Notes under the pieces: model-generated
Database searches by the model: none
Seen by the model: the letters and a program-made list of their open reading frames with translations, nothing else
What the model was told of the DNA's origin: nothing
Translations under genes and position numbers: made by a program
Assembly (NCBI GenBank): GCA_944472135.2
Contig: OX235265.1
Location: 59,965,112-60,029,111, forward strand
Source: Trichobilharzia regenti
Lineage: Eukaryota > Platyhelminthes > Trematoda > Strigeidida > Schistosomatidae
Reading direction: 5' to 3'
DNA: 64,000 bases
In this document: in pieces, positions 1 through 9,720 of the stretch
How positions within the stretch are numbered: position 1 is the first letter of the stretch
Layout of the letters: each line of letters begins with the position of its first letter

Positions 1-1013
1 ATGTGAACCTACAAGCTAATACTGTTCTGTCAATCAACTTTTTCTGTTTTCTGTCTTTCTCCTCCCCTCTCTTTTCAACTTTAAAAGCGTATAAATTGAT
101 GATGAAAACTTAAAGTAGAAACTGTAATGCTTTCATTTTCGATGAGTCAATTTTATAGTATCTTTTCTCTACTACCACTCAAACATTAAGGTAGTCTGCA
201 GTTGATGAAAACCTGTGAAATAGAATGACATCATTTTATACTGCAAATTTCGTCTTCCTTTCTTTATCGAAATTTATCAAGGGAACCAATTGTATGAAGC
301 ATCTTTTTTTCTCATTACAAGGGTAATAATAAAAACTGAGCATTTAAATTAGTAATATTGTTCAATAAGAATATGAATATAAAATTAAGTGAAGATATTA
401 ACAGCAATGTAAAAATGAAAACAAAAATGTGGGTCTGTTTACTTAAATTTCCGCAGTAAGTTGGTAATTTCCTGCCTTACACTTTTCTCAGTACATAAAA
501 TGTGTCCTGGCTTAGTAAGGTGTTGCAGAGTTTTTGTAATTATTCGTCTGAACCTATAGTTTCCTATGATTGCTTCTAGTCCTACCCGATGAGATGCAAG
601 AAGAGAGTTGTGTATATAGAGGATTTTCAGACTGTGACATGATAATATTCGCTAATTTCTTGAAGGAATCCAGGTACCTATCTGCATTAGTATTAAAGAG
701 TTGGTTTAGTATCACCCCAATTGCCCTAATGACGGCTTATACTACCCTCCGCAGTATAAAAAAGTTTTTCTTAAGTAGCCCGGGAAAGATTAAGGGGGAG
801 TAGTAAAGGAGGATAGTCAGAATACAACAATTCACAAACGGTAACATTAGAGACTGAATGACACCAAATCGTCTTAACTTCCTTACGTAGAACGTCAAAT
901 GAAATATCTTTCTAGAAACTAACATGACATGGGAAGACCAGGAAAGGTGATCAGAGGAAAGACACAGTCCAAGTTATTTAACATTCGATTTAGTTTCAAC
1001 CTCTGTGGCATCT
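1..1013. other. Intergenic, no supported gene; one dispersed repeat
   Basis: I see no supported gene here. Positions about 201-300 are a close copy of the right arm of the palindromic element at 43125-43220: both read through a GATATC/GACATC-centred stretch into the same CT-rich run and the same following bases. An open frame at 570-803 follows a plausible acceptor (CTTCTAG at about 575) but has no convincing donor and resembles no family I know, so I leave it uncalled. Confidence 0.5.
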
Positions 1014-1145
1014 GTGTTCGTCAGTGGCACAGCGGTTAGGACTCTAGCCGACCATGCACATGGTCCGGGGTTCGACCTCCCGCTGATATCTATGGTCGGC
1101 CTGCAAACTTTGGGCTACCGATATCACATGCTGAAAATAATAATC
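1014..1145 (+). repeat. SINE B1 copy (tRNA-like head)
   Basis: This is a tRNA-derived SINE fragment. The head has an A-box-like TGGCACAGCGGTTA near 1024 and a B-box-like GGTTCGACC near 1069. Between them is the hairpin-forming GACCATGCACATGGTC typical of this family. The body (CCGATATCACATGCTGAAAA) matches the copies at 14977, 15872 and 45760. It is 3' truncated. Confidence 0.8.
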
Positions 1146-1259
1146 AAAATTTAAAAAATAATCTATAATAGCGGAACCGTGCGAACTAACCAGTTCATGT
1201 TAGTCCCGCTTGCATTTGAAAGTGAAATTGGCCACCTGACATTTGGAGGGATTAAACAT

Positions 1260-1740
1260 AAAACCATTTGACCAAGACCATTAACTAATTTCTGATAAAA
1301 GGTTATTCATTTTGAAACAGTCTAACTGAGAATTAACGGCTATTGAAACCATCAGAACATCGACATACTTAGCAAAATTGGCTTTGTCATGTAAGAAAAA
1401 AGAAAACAGAAAAGGAGAAAGGACAGCTCCTCAAGGAACACCAGCTAGAGTAAGTGAAGTAGTGTAGGACTTCCCATTGCAAACAATGTACTGCCTGCTA
1501 TCAGAAAAATAGAAATATAACCACTTATTAGCTTAGCACTGTGCTTGTGTCTCAGCGAGCTTGTTTAACAAAAGAGGCCTAGATGTAGAGTGAAAGGCAG
1601 ATGTGTAATCTGGGAAGGCACACCGAACATATTTAGCACCTCTGTCTAAATTACAGACAATATTATGATATAAGACGACAGTGGCAAGTTGTGTTCACCT
1701 ACTATGTTTGTAAGCAAATTGATTAGGGTCGTTGTATTCA
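1260..1740 (-). pseudogene. Relic non-LTR reverse transcriptase (CR1/L2-like)
   Basis: Minus-strand translation gives a degraded LINE reverse transcriptase in the expected order. DPNQFAYK lies at about 1720-1700, followed by a VRCAFPDYTSAF block near 1600 (family form FLDYTSAFNT), then YFSDRRQY. Next comes GVP(stop)GAVLSPFLF at about 1440-1410, where the Gln of GVPQG is a TGA stop, and finally AKYVDV near 1370, where the catalytic YADD box has become YVDV. Frameshifts separate the blocks. The combination of DP-QFAY and VLSP is typical of the CR1/L2/Rex1 LINE group. It is dead by stop codon and by loss of the catalytic Asp pair. Confidence 0.8.
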
Positions 1741-1924
1741 GAATGCACATAGAAACCACGGAAAATATCATATTATATAAAAAATAGAAGAATAAGAGCT
1801 AGAAACAGTTGTAAAACAAATAGAAATCAAGTTGCTAGGCAACAATAAGGTTGTTACCATGATAGTAGAAGTTGTTGGAAAATTCTCTTTTGTGTTCAGA
1901 GTTCCAGTTCACCTGTTTGAATAT

Positions 1925-2191
1925 CTAGAGCTTCACCAATACAAAGGGGATGTAGAGGGGTATTTCCTTAGAAATATTGTTCTTCACTATGAAGATTACT
2001 TTGAAGGAGGCGTTTGTCGAAATGGAATGACCAGTGTTAACATGGTATCCTATTATCTCACTCCTTATAGAGTCACTGCTACCTATGTATAGGCACAAGG
2101 GATAGTGTTCTTGAATGATTTTGTACAGGATACGAGTCGAAAGACCTATATACCTGACTCCGTGGGAACAGGTGAACTGATATATACACAC
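1925..2191 (-). pseudogene. Penelope-like element GIY-YIG endonuclease fragment
   Basis: An 88-residue minus-strand open frame begins with YQFTCSHGVRYIG, the pattern Y-FTC--G--YIG of the GIY-YIG nickase of Penelope-like retroelements. It continues with a TR...IQEH segment, which carries the family Arg and Glu-His, and with SIRSEIIGYHVNTGH, matching the family's S-I--H---TGH end. No Penelope-type reverse transcriptase is adjacent. The LINE relic downstream on the same strand is of another type, so I read this as an isolated C-terminal fragment. The frame is open, but flanking decay makes activity unlikely. Confidence 0.75.
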
Positions 2192-3040
2192 ATTACCAAC
2201 TAAGATTATGACAAGTTATGTATAAATGTGAAATGAATTCGTCGAAAAAGGAACCTATTTACTGAGCTACGTGTTTTGTTTCTTCAATAATTAATATGTA
2301 AGTGTTGTATAATCTTTCTTACACGCGATTCCCTCTATCATTTTGGAGAAAAAACAAAGACTTATATATCTGCTGGATAAAAGGAGAGAATTTTTCATTC
2401 ACGGCTCTTCTTCAGCTGCTAACAGTATAAAAAATGGCATAAATCATTATAAATACAAAATTATTCCAACTCAAGCAGCCTGGACAGTGTAACAGAAGAC
2501 ATGAGTCCAGGATAGCTCATAATCTAACAACCATATATAATGTAATGGAACAACAGTCGAGAAAAAAGGGTAGGAGTGAAAAGCAATGGTAAGTAACAAT
2601 TAAATTATTACAGGCTTTGTTCAAGACGGTGCAAGAATAGTATTCTCTGTGGTTATAAGAAGTGAAGTAACTGAATATCTGGTCACCTTTTCTCTACATA
2701 CTCTTCCTTTAAAATTATCTACAAGGCAAAAAAGAATTTGCCCCGATCATTACGTGTCCGATTCATCTGTATCGCCGAAGCTTTGGCCATTGAAATAGAA
2801 AGGCCAGACCAATGTATGCTGAAAAAGTTTGTTCAACCCTTCCATTTTTTTGGTCTTAGTCCGTCTCGACTGAAGTATGATAATCCCCACTCATATTTTG
2901 GCCCCGTTAAGTTTTCCTTTTGCTTATTCAATTTGTACATCCTTCATTGATTATGTCGATTGTTAATATTAAATTCACTCCGACCAATTTCCCGTATTAT
3001 CTTACTTTTCATCTTCATTTATTTATTCAAGTGTTGGAAT
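2192..3040. other. Unassigned intergenic stretch
   Basis: No RNA gene or recognised domain. A short plus-strand open frame at 2738-2950 and an overlapping one at 2920-3132 are interrupted and match no family I can name; they may be old retroelement debris. Confidence 0.4.
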
Positions 3041-3140
3041 TCGATCGTTTTCAGGATTTCCTCATGAACTTACATCGGTTAGAGGAACATTGGAAAACTT
3101 GGAAGTACTGGAGAGCTGTTTCGTCTCAATAGTTTGATAA
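3041..3140 (-). repeat. SINE A fragment (minus)
   Basis: This reads as the reverse complement of the SINE A 3' half: the GGTTAGAGGAACATTGGAAA block followed by AGTACTGGAGAGCTGTTTCG, the complement of the hammerhead GAAAC plus stem III and cleavage segment. The copy stops before the CUGAUGA half, so no ribozyme can form. Confidence 0.75.
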
Positions 3141-3189
3141 TGTTTACCTCTTTTTACACTGTTTAAGCGATCCGTTTTGACTTGCCATT

Positions 3190-3800
3190 CACGGATTTAC
3201 TGCTCCGCGTGCACCTGGCTTTAAGCTGGACTGCATGAACACTGGCCTGGTAGACTTGCGCCCGGGTTGCAGCCTCGAACCTTAAGTTCTATGCATCTGG
3301 GAAACCGGTGTGTAGGATTATTGAAGTACAACTTTGAGCGGTGAATCACTCGGCTCGTGAGTCGATGAAGAGTGCAGCCAACTATGTGAAATAATGTGAA
3401 CTGCAAACTGCTTTGAACATCAACATCTTGAACGCATATTGGGGCTACGGGATATCCTGTGGCGACGTCTGTCCGAGGGTTGGCTTTCCATCTATCACGA
3501 TGCACTTTAAGTCATGGATTGGGCGAGTGCCTCCCGGCGTGTGTACCCGTATATCAATGCGGGTTACTGGTCAAAAGCTCCGTCCTAATTTGTCCGGCCA
3601 CAGCCTAATCTGGTGTAGAACTTCTGATTGAGTCGCCACGGTGGGTTGTGCTCGAGTCGTAACCTAATGATATACATATATATAAACGCTCGAGAGTACA
3701 TGACCTATCGTGAATGCACTTACATATAAATGAACGACTTGATTGGAGGTCTATACGTAGTCTATATTTTAACCGAGGATGTGTTACGCACATTATTATT
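3190..3800 (+). pseudogene. Orphan rDNA fragment: ITS1 3' end, 5.8S, ITS2
   Basis: The block is more GC-rich than its surroundings and reads as ribosomal spacer and 5.8S DNA. ITS1-type sequence (GGCCTGGTAGACTTGCGCCC) comes first, then 5.8S, then ITS2-type sequence through about 3760 (CTCGAGTCGTAACC, CCTATCGTGAATGCACTTAC). No 18S precedes it and no 28S follows; both ends run into AT-rich DNA and SINE sequence. A complete rDNA unit is therefore excluded, and this is a dispersed, probably dead insertion. A genome assembly chimera is the main alternative. Confidence 0.85.
3330..3490 (+). rRNA. 5.8S rRNA-like sequence (probable pseudogene)
   Basis: It starts with AACTTTGAGCGGTGAATCAC and contains the universally conserved 5.8S core CGATGAAGAGTGCAGCC, then GAACATCAACATCTTGAACG. 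The diagnostic CATATT and CTGTCCGAGGG elements follow. From memory of animal 5.8S, several core positions look changed (GTGAATCACT where GTGGATCACT is usual, CATCAACATC where CATCGACATC is usual), which fits decay. The 3' end is approximate (3485-3502). Confidence 0.85.
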
Positions 3801-3835
3801 TTTACCCTGCCCTCAGCTTTACACATATACCAATA

Positions 3836-3930
3836 GTTTGGAAATCTTCAACGGTACTCACTGACCACCAGCGCTCGAACCTAAGAGCTTCCAATTACAA
3901 GGCGAGCTCATAGGCCATTATCATAGTTCT
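3836..3930 (-). repeat. SINE A head fragment (minus)
   Basis: The reverse complement of the SINE A tRNA-like head: the B-box complement (GCTCGAACCTAAG) followed by TTACAAGGCGAGCTCATAGGCC, the complement of the A-box side. Only the tRNA-like part is kept. Confidence 0.65.
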
Positions 3931-4214
3931 CACTTTGTTGCGTAATGTTTCAAGTACTTACTAATCTTATTATTTCTGTATTACTCCTTTGAGATTTATA
4001 CATTTTATAAACTATATTATAAAATACATAACCACTTATTTTTGTCACAGTTCAAATTATTATTATTTTTAAATCATAAATACGATTGTACAGCTTAAGA
4101 TTAAATTCTCTGAAAAGAGACTCTTCGCGTAATCACTTGTTGTGAGTTTCTGTCTGTCTCAATGGGAATTTTTGACGTATTACGTAAAAATTACAACCAA
4201 ATAATTTTTAAGAG

Positions 4215-4570
4215 TTGGTTTTTGAAGATTTGATTTGTTTTACAGGTTTGAGCCCGGATTGATATCTGTTAGAGAACCATTGAAAAAACTCCGGAGTACT
4301 GGACAGTTGTTTCGCCCAACTAGTTTGGGACTCATCAGCTGTATGCATCAATCGAGTCTCTGACGCAAGACCTTCCAGTTACAAGGTGAACTCGCAGAAC
4401 ATTTAGCCACTTGGACTCGACTCTATGGCTCATGAATTCTAACTCCTTCCGATTCATGTTTATAGTGCAGACACCAGACAGTGTCCTCGCTCCCGACTGG
4501 ATGAACCTCACTGGTTAGGGCTTCTCACTAGAATTCCAGGATACTCTCTCAAGTAGCCAGTCACTATCAG
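4215..4570 (-). repeat. SINE A, near full length (minus arm of a head-to-head pair)
   Basis: It contains, in reverse order, the 3' tail, the hammerhead block, the tRNA-like head and the 5' body ending near CAGTCACTATCAG. It abuts a second SINE A in plus orientation at 4571, so the two form a foldback. The left end (TTGGTTTTTGAAGATTTG...) mirrors the right end of the plus copy, so the inverted repeat includes the 3' tails. Confidence 0.8.
4296..4344 (-). ncRNA. Hammerhead ribozyme-like core in SINE A
   Basis: On the minus strand the order is helix I 5' strand (ATACAG), CTGATGA, stem II, GAAA, stem III (ACA/TGT around AC), the cleavage triplet GTC, and helix I 3' strand (CAGTAC). All catalytic core bases and the G10.1-C11.1 pair are present. 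Helix I has an A-A mismatch and loses its outer pair. This is the only SINE A copy here in which C3 and the G10.1-C11.1 pair are both intact with the GUC site; activity is plausible but untested. Confidence 0.55.
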
Positions 4571-4715
4571 TGGGTGAGTACTGATGATGAGTCCCAAACT
4601 AGGACGAAACAACTGTTCAGTACTCTCTGGTTTTCAGTGGTTTCGTAACTGATCTCAATCCGTGATCAACTCGTAAAAACAAAACTAGTCCTTCCAAACC
4701 AACTACAGAGAATTT
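4571..4715 (+). repeat. SINE A 3' half (plus arm of the pair)
   Basis: It starts at GGGTGAGTACTG and runs through the hammerhead block and the TCAATCCGTGATCAACTCG end to the CTTCCAAACCAACTACAGA tail. The ribozyme core reads ATGATGA where CTGATGA is expected (C3 to A), so this copy should be inactive. Confidence 0.8.
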
Positions 4716-5480
4716 GTCAATGTTTTAAAAGAAAATTGTTGTACTTAATGCATTGCTCATTTCATATATCCTTACTTACTATCATTTTTGATTTCTACTC
4801 TTCGAAATTTTTTGGAGTAAATGATAACAACCAAATAATTGAAGAGGAAGGGAACTTTCAGAGTAGATTTCATAATGAACAAGCATTATTTAAAGAATCA
4901 GTGAAAACTAGAGTGTACTGGATAGCTACTTTAAATTTCTGTGTTTTGAACTCCTACACCTACAATCTCATTAAGCATAGATATTCTAGTTTCTTAGTTC
5001 AGTCTTGGATGAGTGTTACGATTGATTTCTGAAACTGAGAGTAAACACCAGTACAGTCCTGTCTGGTTTGAAATGGTCCGCTGGTTGATATGGTCCCATA
5101 GTGAAATCTTTCTTGAAAGCTATCAAATCCCTACAACCCAACACTGGAGAGTGAAATATTTATCCATGTGATTGCCTGACAATGGAACTCGATTAATTAT
5201 ATGTAGTATATAAACATAAAGACACACATTATATACAACATTGGCTGAAATGCCATAAAAGTCTCTGTGATTGTCAATCCCTTTTGCGCACAACTATGTA
5301 CTAATGACTGACTGACATAGGTAGTTGTATACCAATCTTATCAACCAGCAGCGCTTCCTAGCCAGATCGAGGTGATCTAAACATCAGAAGCCTCTTTCAC
5401 TGGTTTCGGGTCGAGCTCATCAACTGCATACCCAGTTTTGAAACTAAGCTATTTCCGGCTAGCTACTTGGTCGAACTGAT
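4716..5480. other. Repeat debris, no gene
   Basis: Positions 5040-5165 keep a worn SINE A 3' end (CAAATCCCTACAACCCAACACT). Positions 5330-5480 are related, in inverted orientation, to 55380-55500 (TAGATCAC...GGCTAG...AAGC in both), a further dispersed family I cannot name. An open frame of 98 codons at 4736-5032 has no supporting features. Confidence 0.45.
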
Positions 5481-5964
5481 GACACTGTCAATCAATTTCA
5501 CAATTGACAAATTGGTTAGCAATGTTCACAGCTCGAGGGGTGATTTTTTCACCACATACACACATATACCGCTTACTGTGATCTGAATAATTTAGTTTCA
5601 AAAGGAAACTGGTGATATTTTCACCCCCTAGAATTGTGCACATTGTAAATTGTGAATTTAATTTTAATCCTTTCCTGAAATCATGTATGCCTATTAAAAA
5701 CATTTTCTCCAATTTATTTGCTCTACCTCTTCCCCTCCCCTTTAGAAAATCGATATAGGCAGATTTTAATTGGCTGTTGGCCAGTTGGCCTCCTATTGGT
5801 CTAAAATATTTGTCAATGCGGAAAGTTTTGTTGATGTGTGAGTGCAATTTGATGACTCACATACTATTTGAAAGCATCAGTATCTTTGAAAATACGTTGA
5901 AACTTATAAGAATTTTTACTAGGTGAATGGAATTCAAAAATAATTTACAAGGGCACGACAGTGG
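5481..5964. promoter_or_regulatory. Upstream region of the 6-kb candidate gene; possible LTR
   Basis: This stretch precedes the TATA box at 5965. It contains two CCAAT-type boxes in inverted sense (AATTGGCTG near 5767 and TATTGGTC near 5796) and a palindromic AATTTCACAATTGACAAATT near 5495. A 119-codon open frame on the minus strand (5488-5847) has no recognisable domain and overlaps the promoter-like elements, so I do not call it. The alternative reading is that 5480-6040 is the U3/R part of a solo LTR. Confidence 0.3.
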
Positions 5965-5972
5965 TATATAAG
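5965..5972 (+). promoter_or_regulatory. TATA box (TATATAAG)
   Basis: A TATATAAG box lies 83 bp before the ATG at 6048. Transcription from it would start near 5995. It fits either the candidate gene at 6048 or an LTR. Confidence 0.4.
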
Positions 5973-6047
5973 CACCGAAGTATATGCGATTATTCATCTG
6001 CTTAAAATCATTTTGTTGCGTTCGTTAAGGATTGTTAAAACCATTTA

Positions 6048-6334
6048 ATGATGTTACAAAATACTCCTACTGCCTCTAGTTCAAGAAATGTGTCATCTAT
6101 GTTGCCTAATGTAACGGGTATATTTCAAAAAAGAATGCTTTTTTTGTGTATTTTATACATGAGTGCAATTTAAGCAAGCGTTTGGTGGATTTATGAAGGT
6201 AATAATTAACTTGTTCATTATTTCTTGGGAAGGAATCTAACACATCCTACCGGGTTACTTCAAGTCGTAAAAAGGACATATATGAGTATGTGAAGCATGA
6301 ATGCACTTATGAAGGATATAAGATAGAATGTTAG
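6048..6334 (+). CDS. Candidate small three-exon gene, unknown 62-residue protein
   Basis: I infer three exons: 6048-6110 (21 codons), 6175-6198 (24 nt, 8 codons) and 6233-6331 plus a TAG at 6332. All junctions are phase 0 with GT...AG ends (GTAACG...TTTAAG, 64 nt; GTAATA...GGGAAG, 34 nt). Introns this short at the 5' end are characteristic of schistosome genes, and 24-nt symmetric exons are common there. The joined product is polar, starts MMLQNTPTASSS, has QAFGGFMK as the micro-exon and ends in a charged segment with two Cys eight residues apart (HECTYEGYKIEC). There is no signal peptide or domain I recognise. A TATA box lies upstream and an AATAAA at 6499. GTTAGT at 6330 could instead be a donor, making this only the 5' exon cluster of a longer gene. 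Confidence 0.42.
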
Positions 6335-6498
6335 TCGTAAATCTTAGGATCCATCACTTATACTGTCCCCACGCTTGAAGGGTTAACTAGACTGCAATTA
6401 GATTTCATTTTCTGCTATGAATAGTTTACTATCTTAGCCTAGTATACGCGAATTAGCTTAATGACTGCAGGTTTACCACAACCGTTAACTATCAGTTT

Positions 6499-6504
6499 AA
6501 TAAA
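6499..6504 (+). terminator. Poly(A) signal AATAAA
   Basis: AATAAA lies 165 bp after the proposed stop of the small gene. It is a common hexamer in AT-rich DNA, so it is only supporting evidence. Confidence 0.3.
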
Positions 6505-7100
6505 TGTGAACTAAAAATAAGCTTACAGCAGGATCCATTGACAGAATTTGACCTCAATATGTTAAAATATGCAAAACATCAAGATAACCCTGTAAATTTC
6601 AGTGTCAAACGTGTTCACGAAAACATATAACCAGCCGGTGCGGGAACTCATCATAACCTTGAGCCTAGGTGTACCGTCTTTCCTCCCCTTGATATGAAAT
6701 AAGTATCTGCTTGAAGAGAGGCTTTAAAATATCGTCAATCCAGTCACATTATAATTAAACAAAAAGAAATTCTGAATATCATTTATAATGAAGTTGATTG
6801 GCCAAGATAAATTACAACTCCACTTCTTGTTGTGCATATTTATCTCTTCTCAATAAGTGTCTTAGTAGGCTGTCATAAGCACTCGCTGAGAAACATTTAC
6901 ACATATCAGCATAATAAATTACTGCGTTTAAGCGCTATCCGTTATTCGAAGTTCCAGTTGTCTGTTCGAATCTTTCCGTGACACTAATTCATACTCCACA
7001 CTTCTCTCCCCCTCCCTGCTATGAATCACGCACTATATAATCAATTTACGCTTTTGTGTGTGTTTGTATAGTCGTGTGCATTTAAAAGCAGTATTAGAAT
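6505..7100. other. Intergenic, nothing recognised
   Basis: AT-rich sequence with a CT-rich patch near 7005-7020. I see no gene, RNA or clear repeat copy in it. Confidence 0.4.
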
Positions 7101-7413
7101 TGTAACAACAGAAGACAAGGGCCAGGAAACAGATCGTTTATTAAGGAAATCAACAGATGTTTATAGATTTTCATGTACATATTATAGATTATTGTTAGCA
7201 GAAAAACACAGTCCACTGATTGGTTGTTTCTCACAGAAAGTTAACCTTGCATTTATTTGTGGCTGTTTCTTGAATGTCAGATCATCTATACGCCAACTGT
7301 ATCCGCCTACACAAAGCCTTTGTTCTCATTTTTCTCAAGACCAATATTGGGGACGTAAACATTGACGTAAACTACTGTCCACCAATTTTGACTAACAGCC
7401 AACTCTCACCACA
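7101..7413. mobile_element. Solo LTR (about 313 bp, TG...CA)
   Basis: It begins TGTAACAACAGAAGACAA and ends CTCTCACCACA. The same start (TGTAACGACAGAAGACAA) and end recur at 15773-16294, which fixes both boundaries. GAAT flanks it on both sides (7097-7100 and 7414-7417), a 4-bp target duplication typical of LTR elements. No internal retroelement coding region is nearby. Family not identified. Confidence 0.65.
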
Positions 7414-7645
7414 GAATGAGTGACAGTGTCTGATTTCTTGAAAGTGCAAACCATAATCGGTACACAAACCCCTATTTGTATGTTTTCTAAAATGTCTTCC
7501 GGGTAAACATTATTCTTCAGCTTCTTAAAATTCAATGAAACAAATTATTTACTTTATTTTCTTGAGTTCAGTCACTCTACTGGATTGCATTACTCAAAGT
7601 ACTAGACTTAATTCTATTTCTGAATAAAAAAAAAACATTGTAAAG

Positions 7646-8065
7646 TGTTGGTTTGCAGGGATTTTATTGGTCACGAGTTAACATCACTTGGAGAACCATA
7701 AAAAACCAGGAACTATTTGGCAGCTGTTTTGTCCCAGTTGGGGACCCTTTGCAGTACGCACTCACCACCAGTGTTTGAACCTGGGACCTTCCGGCTACTG
7801 GGCGAGCTCGTAGACCATTCAGCCACTGCCACCTGATTCAGTAATCCATAAATTCCAACTTCTGACAATTCTTTAAATATATATAGTGCGAATTCCGCCT
7901 AATACCATGAGAGATTAACTGTTCTCTTGCCTGACTTGGTCAACTGCGCTGGTCATGACATCTTTTATAGAACTTCGGGTAACTTCCTGTATAGAGCCAG
8001 TCGCCAGCGTGCATCAGATTAATTCTCAAGTGTTGCTTTGCAGAGATTTGATTGGTAGCTACCGA
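7646..8065 (-). repeat. SINE A, full monomer plus start of the next unit (minus)
   Basis: A complete unit runs from the 3' end (AGTGTTGGTTTGCAGGGATT) through a degraded hammerhead, the tRNA-like head (TTGAACCTGGGACC as B-box complement) and the 5' body. The 3'-end motif then recurs about 385 bp later (AGTGTTGCTTTGCAGAG), the signature of a head-to-tail dimer. The ribozyme core here is destroyed. Confidence 0.75.
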
Positions 8066-8479
8066 AGTGGATTTTCATCTGCGACTCACCGACTGTCTGT
8101 CTGACTGACTAATGAATCATCAATAAAGAAACATAATACAAGTATGCGTGGTTTCGAATTGCTGCAATTCCAGAAAAAAAACATCAGAAAATATATAAGA
8201 AAAATGCTTCCATACTACAATAAATAATTATAAATATAGCAAAGGCAATAATTTGATAATACCATTAGTAAAATGTCTTCATTCTACAAAACATACGCCT
8301 CTTCATAACATAAACATTTTCAAAAATTATCAGTCCCTCCTCGTCGGTAAACTTATACAGTGACCATTTGATGTTCCGTATGCTTCTAGGCGTAGCTGAT
8401 TCTGGTTCACAATGAAGTGAAATAATTTGATAGCTATTTATTACTCAAAATTACAAAGTAGTAAGTAAATTTCAACATA

Positions 8480-8670
8480 GACTTCATCACGAATCAACAT
8501 TAGTGAGAAGAGAATCATTGAAAAAACATGGCCTACTCAACGGCTTTTTCGCCCCAGTTTATGACTCATCAGCAGTGCACAAATACGACCCTGTCAGGGA
8601 TGGAATCTGGGAGATTCACTTTATGAGACGAGCGGGTTGACCATTCAGTTAATTGATCGGGATCCAGTGT
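8480..8670 (-). repeat. SINE A copy (minus) with partial hammerhead
   Basis: It has CTGATGA, GAAA and the helix I 5' strand GCACTG on the minus strand. Stem III is mismatched and helix I is lost on the 3' side (GAGTAG), so it is a decayed ribozyme. The tRNA-like head is worn. Confidence 0.65.
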
Positions 8671-9290
8671 CCTATTAATTGTAAATTCTGTCAGTTGAGT
8701 TTAGAGAATAAGGAATGTTTAATAGTGATCTTAACTTTACACAACATTGGTGTCCTATCTCTTAAGTAGTACTGGGCAAAAAGAGACCAGAGGGGGATAT
8801 CTTCGATTCTATGAATAATTAAGAATGATTTCATTGAAAATAAGAGAGAAAGTTACTTTGATGTTAGATGATGACCGCTTATTTACACTTGTCGACAACG
8901 CTGAATTGAGTAATGTCTTCACAGAGACTTGGACTCTTGTCACCCAAGCCTGCGGTGAAGCATTTTTGACTTCCTTTCATACTGAGTTATATGCTGCCAG
9001 AGACTAAAACGATAATCTATCAACCAGAATTCAAACTGTACAATGACTAATCAGATTTCAACACTTTTAATAGACGCCCACTACTTAGTCGATATTACTG
9101 TACGATTATTTTTCATGATACTACTTAAATATAAAATTTTATCTTGCTTGCTATACTTAAATAGGTGTTTCCATATTATTAGGTAATCCGTCTCATTTAT
9201 TGATTGTAAATTCACTGGGAAATCATCGAACGTTCGTTATTTTTAACCGGTATTCGTGTGATTATTCAGTGAACATATCAGAATGCACCA
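8671..9290. other. Intergenic, nothing firm
   Basis: A 60-codon open frame at 8825-9007 has no recognisable domain or splice context. Nothing else is supported. Confidence 0.35.
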
Positions 9291-9307
9291 GGAAGTAACT
9301 AAGGTAA

Positions 9308-9308
<1 letters not shown>

Positions 9309-9346
<38 letters not shown>
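9309..9346. repeat. (AT)n microsatellite
   Basis: About 18 perfect AT repeats. Confidence 0.95.
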
Positions 9347-9349
<3 letters not shown>

Positions 9350-9549
9350 TCTGATGTAATTTGACTCCTATATTTGGCAGTGAATACTGAAATAAGACAG
9401 TGTAAAGATCTGATACAATGGAAACACAGAAAATGGCAGAGAAGTCCTAGGAGCCTGTTATACAAGAGCACAAGATTAAATATCACTTCAAAGAGAGGAT
9501 CAGTATGAATACAAGTAGATAGAATCATATAGAAAACTAAAGGAACAAT

Positions 9550-9720
9550 CAGTTGGAGTGAACTTCACCACCAGGATATTTTATCCGTGAAGAATTCTTG
9601 AAGCTTTATTCATATCGAAGTTAAAACTGAAAACGTTGTCTAGATAGGCAATGAAAGGTTCGCAATTAAACCAGTCTAGCTTAGAGGATGTAATGACACT
9701 AGGAACATTTAATCTTTATG
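9550..9720 (+). repeat. Penelope-like 3' region fragment
   Basis: It shares the block AACGTTGTCTAGATAGGCAATGAAA...AATTAAACCA with 52140-52210 and, reversed, 63545-63630. The family is probably the same as the terminal sequences near 53.1 and 63.8 kb. The assignment to Penelope elements is inference. Confidence 0.4.

Noticed and set aside
5488..5847. 119-codon minus-strand frame as a gene
   Set aside because: No domain or initiation context; it overlaps CCAAT-type boxes upstream of the TATA box and may be LTR sequence.
6111..6198. Candidate gene as a classic secreted micro-exon gene
   Set aside because: The first exon encodes a polar Ser/Thr-rich start, not a signal peptide, and only one micro-exon is seen.
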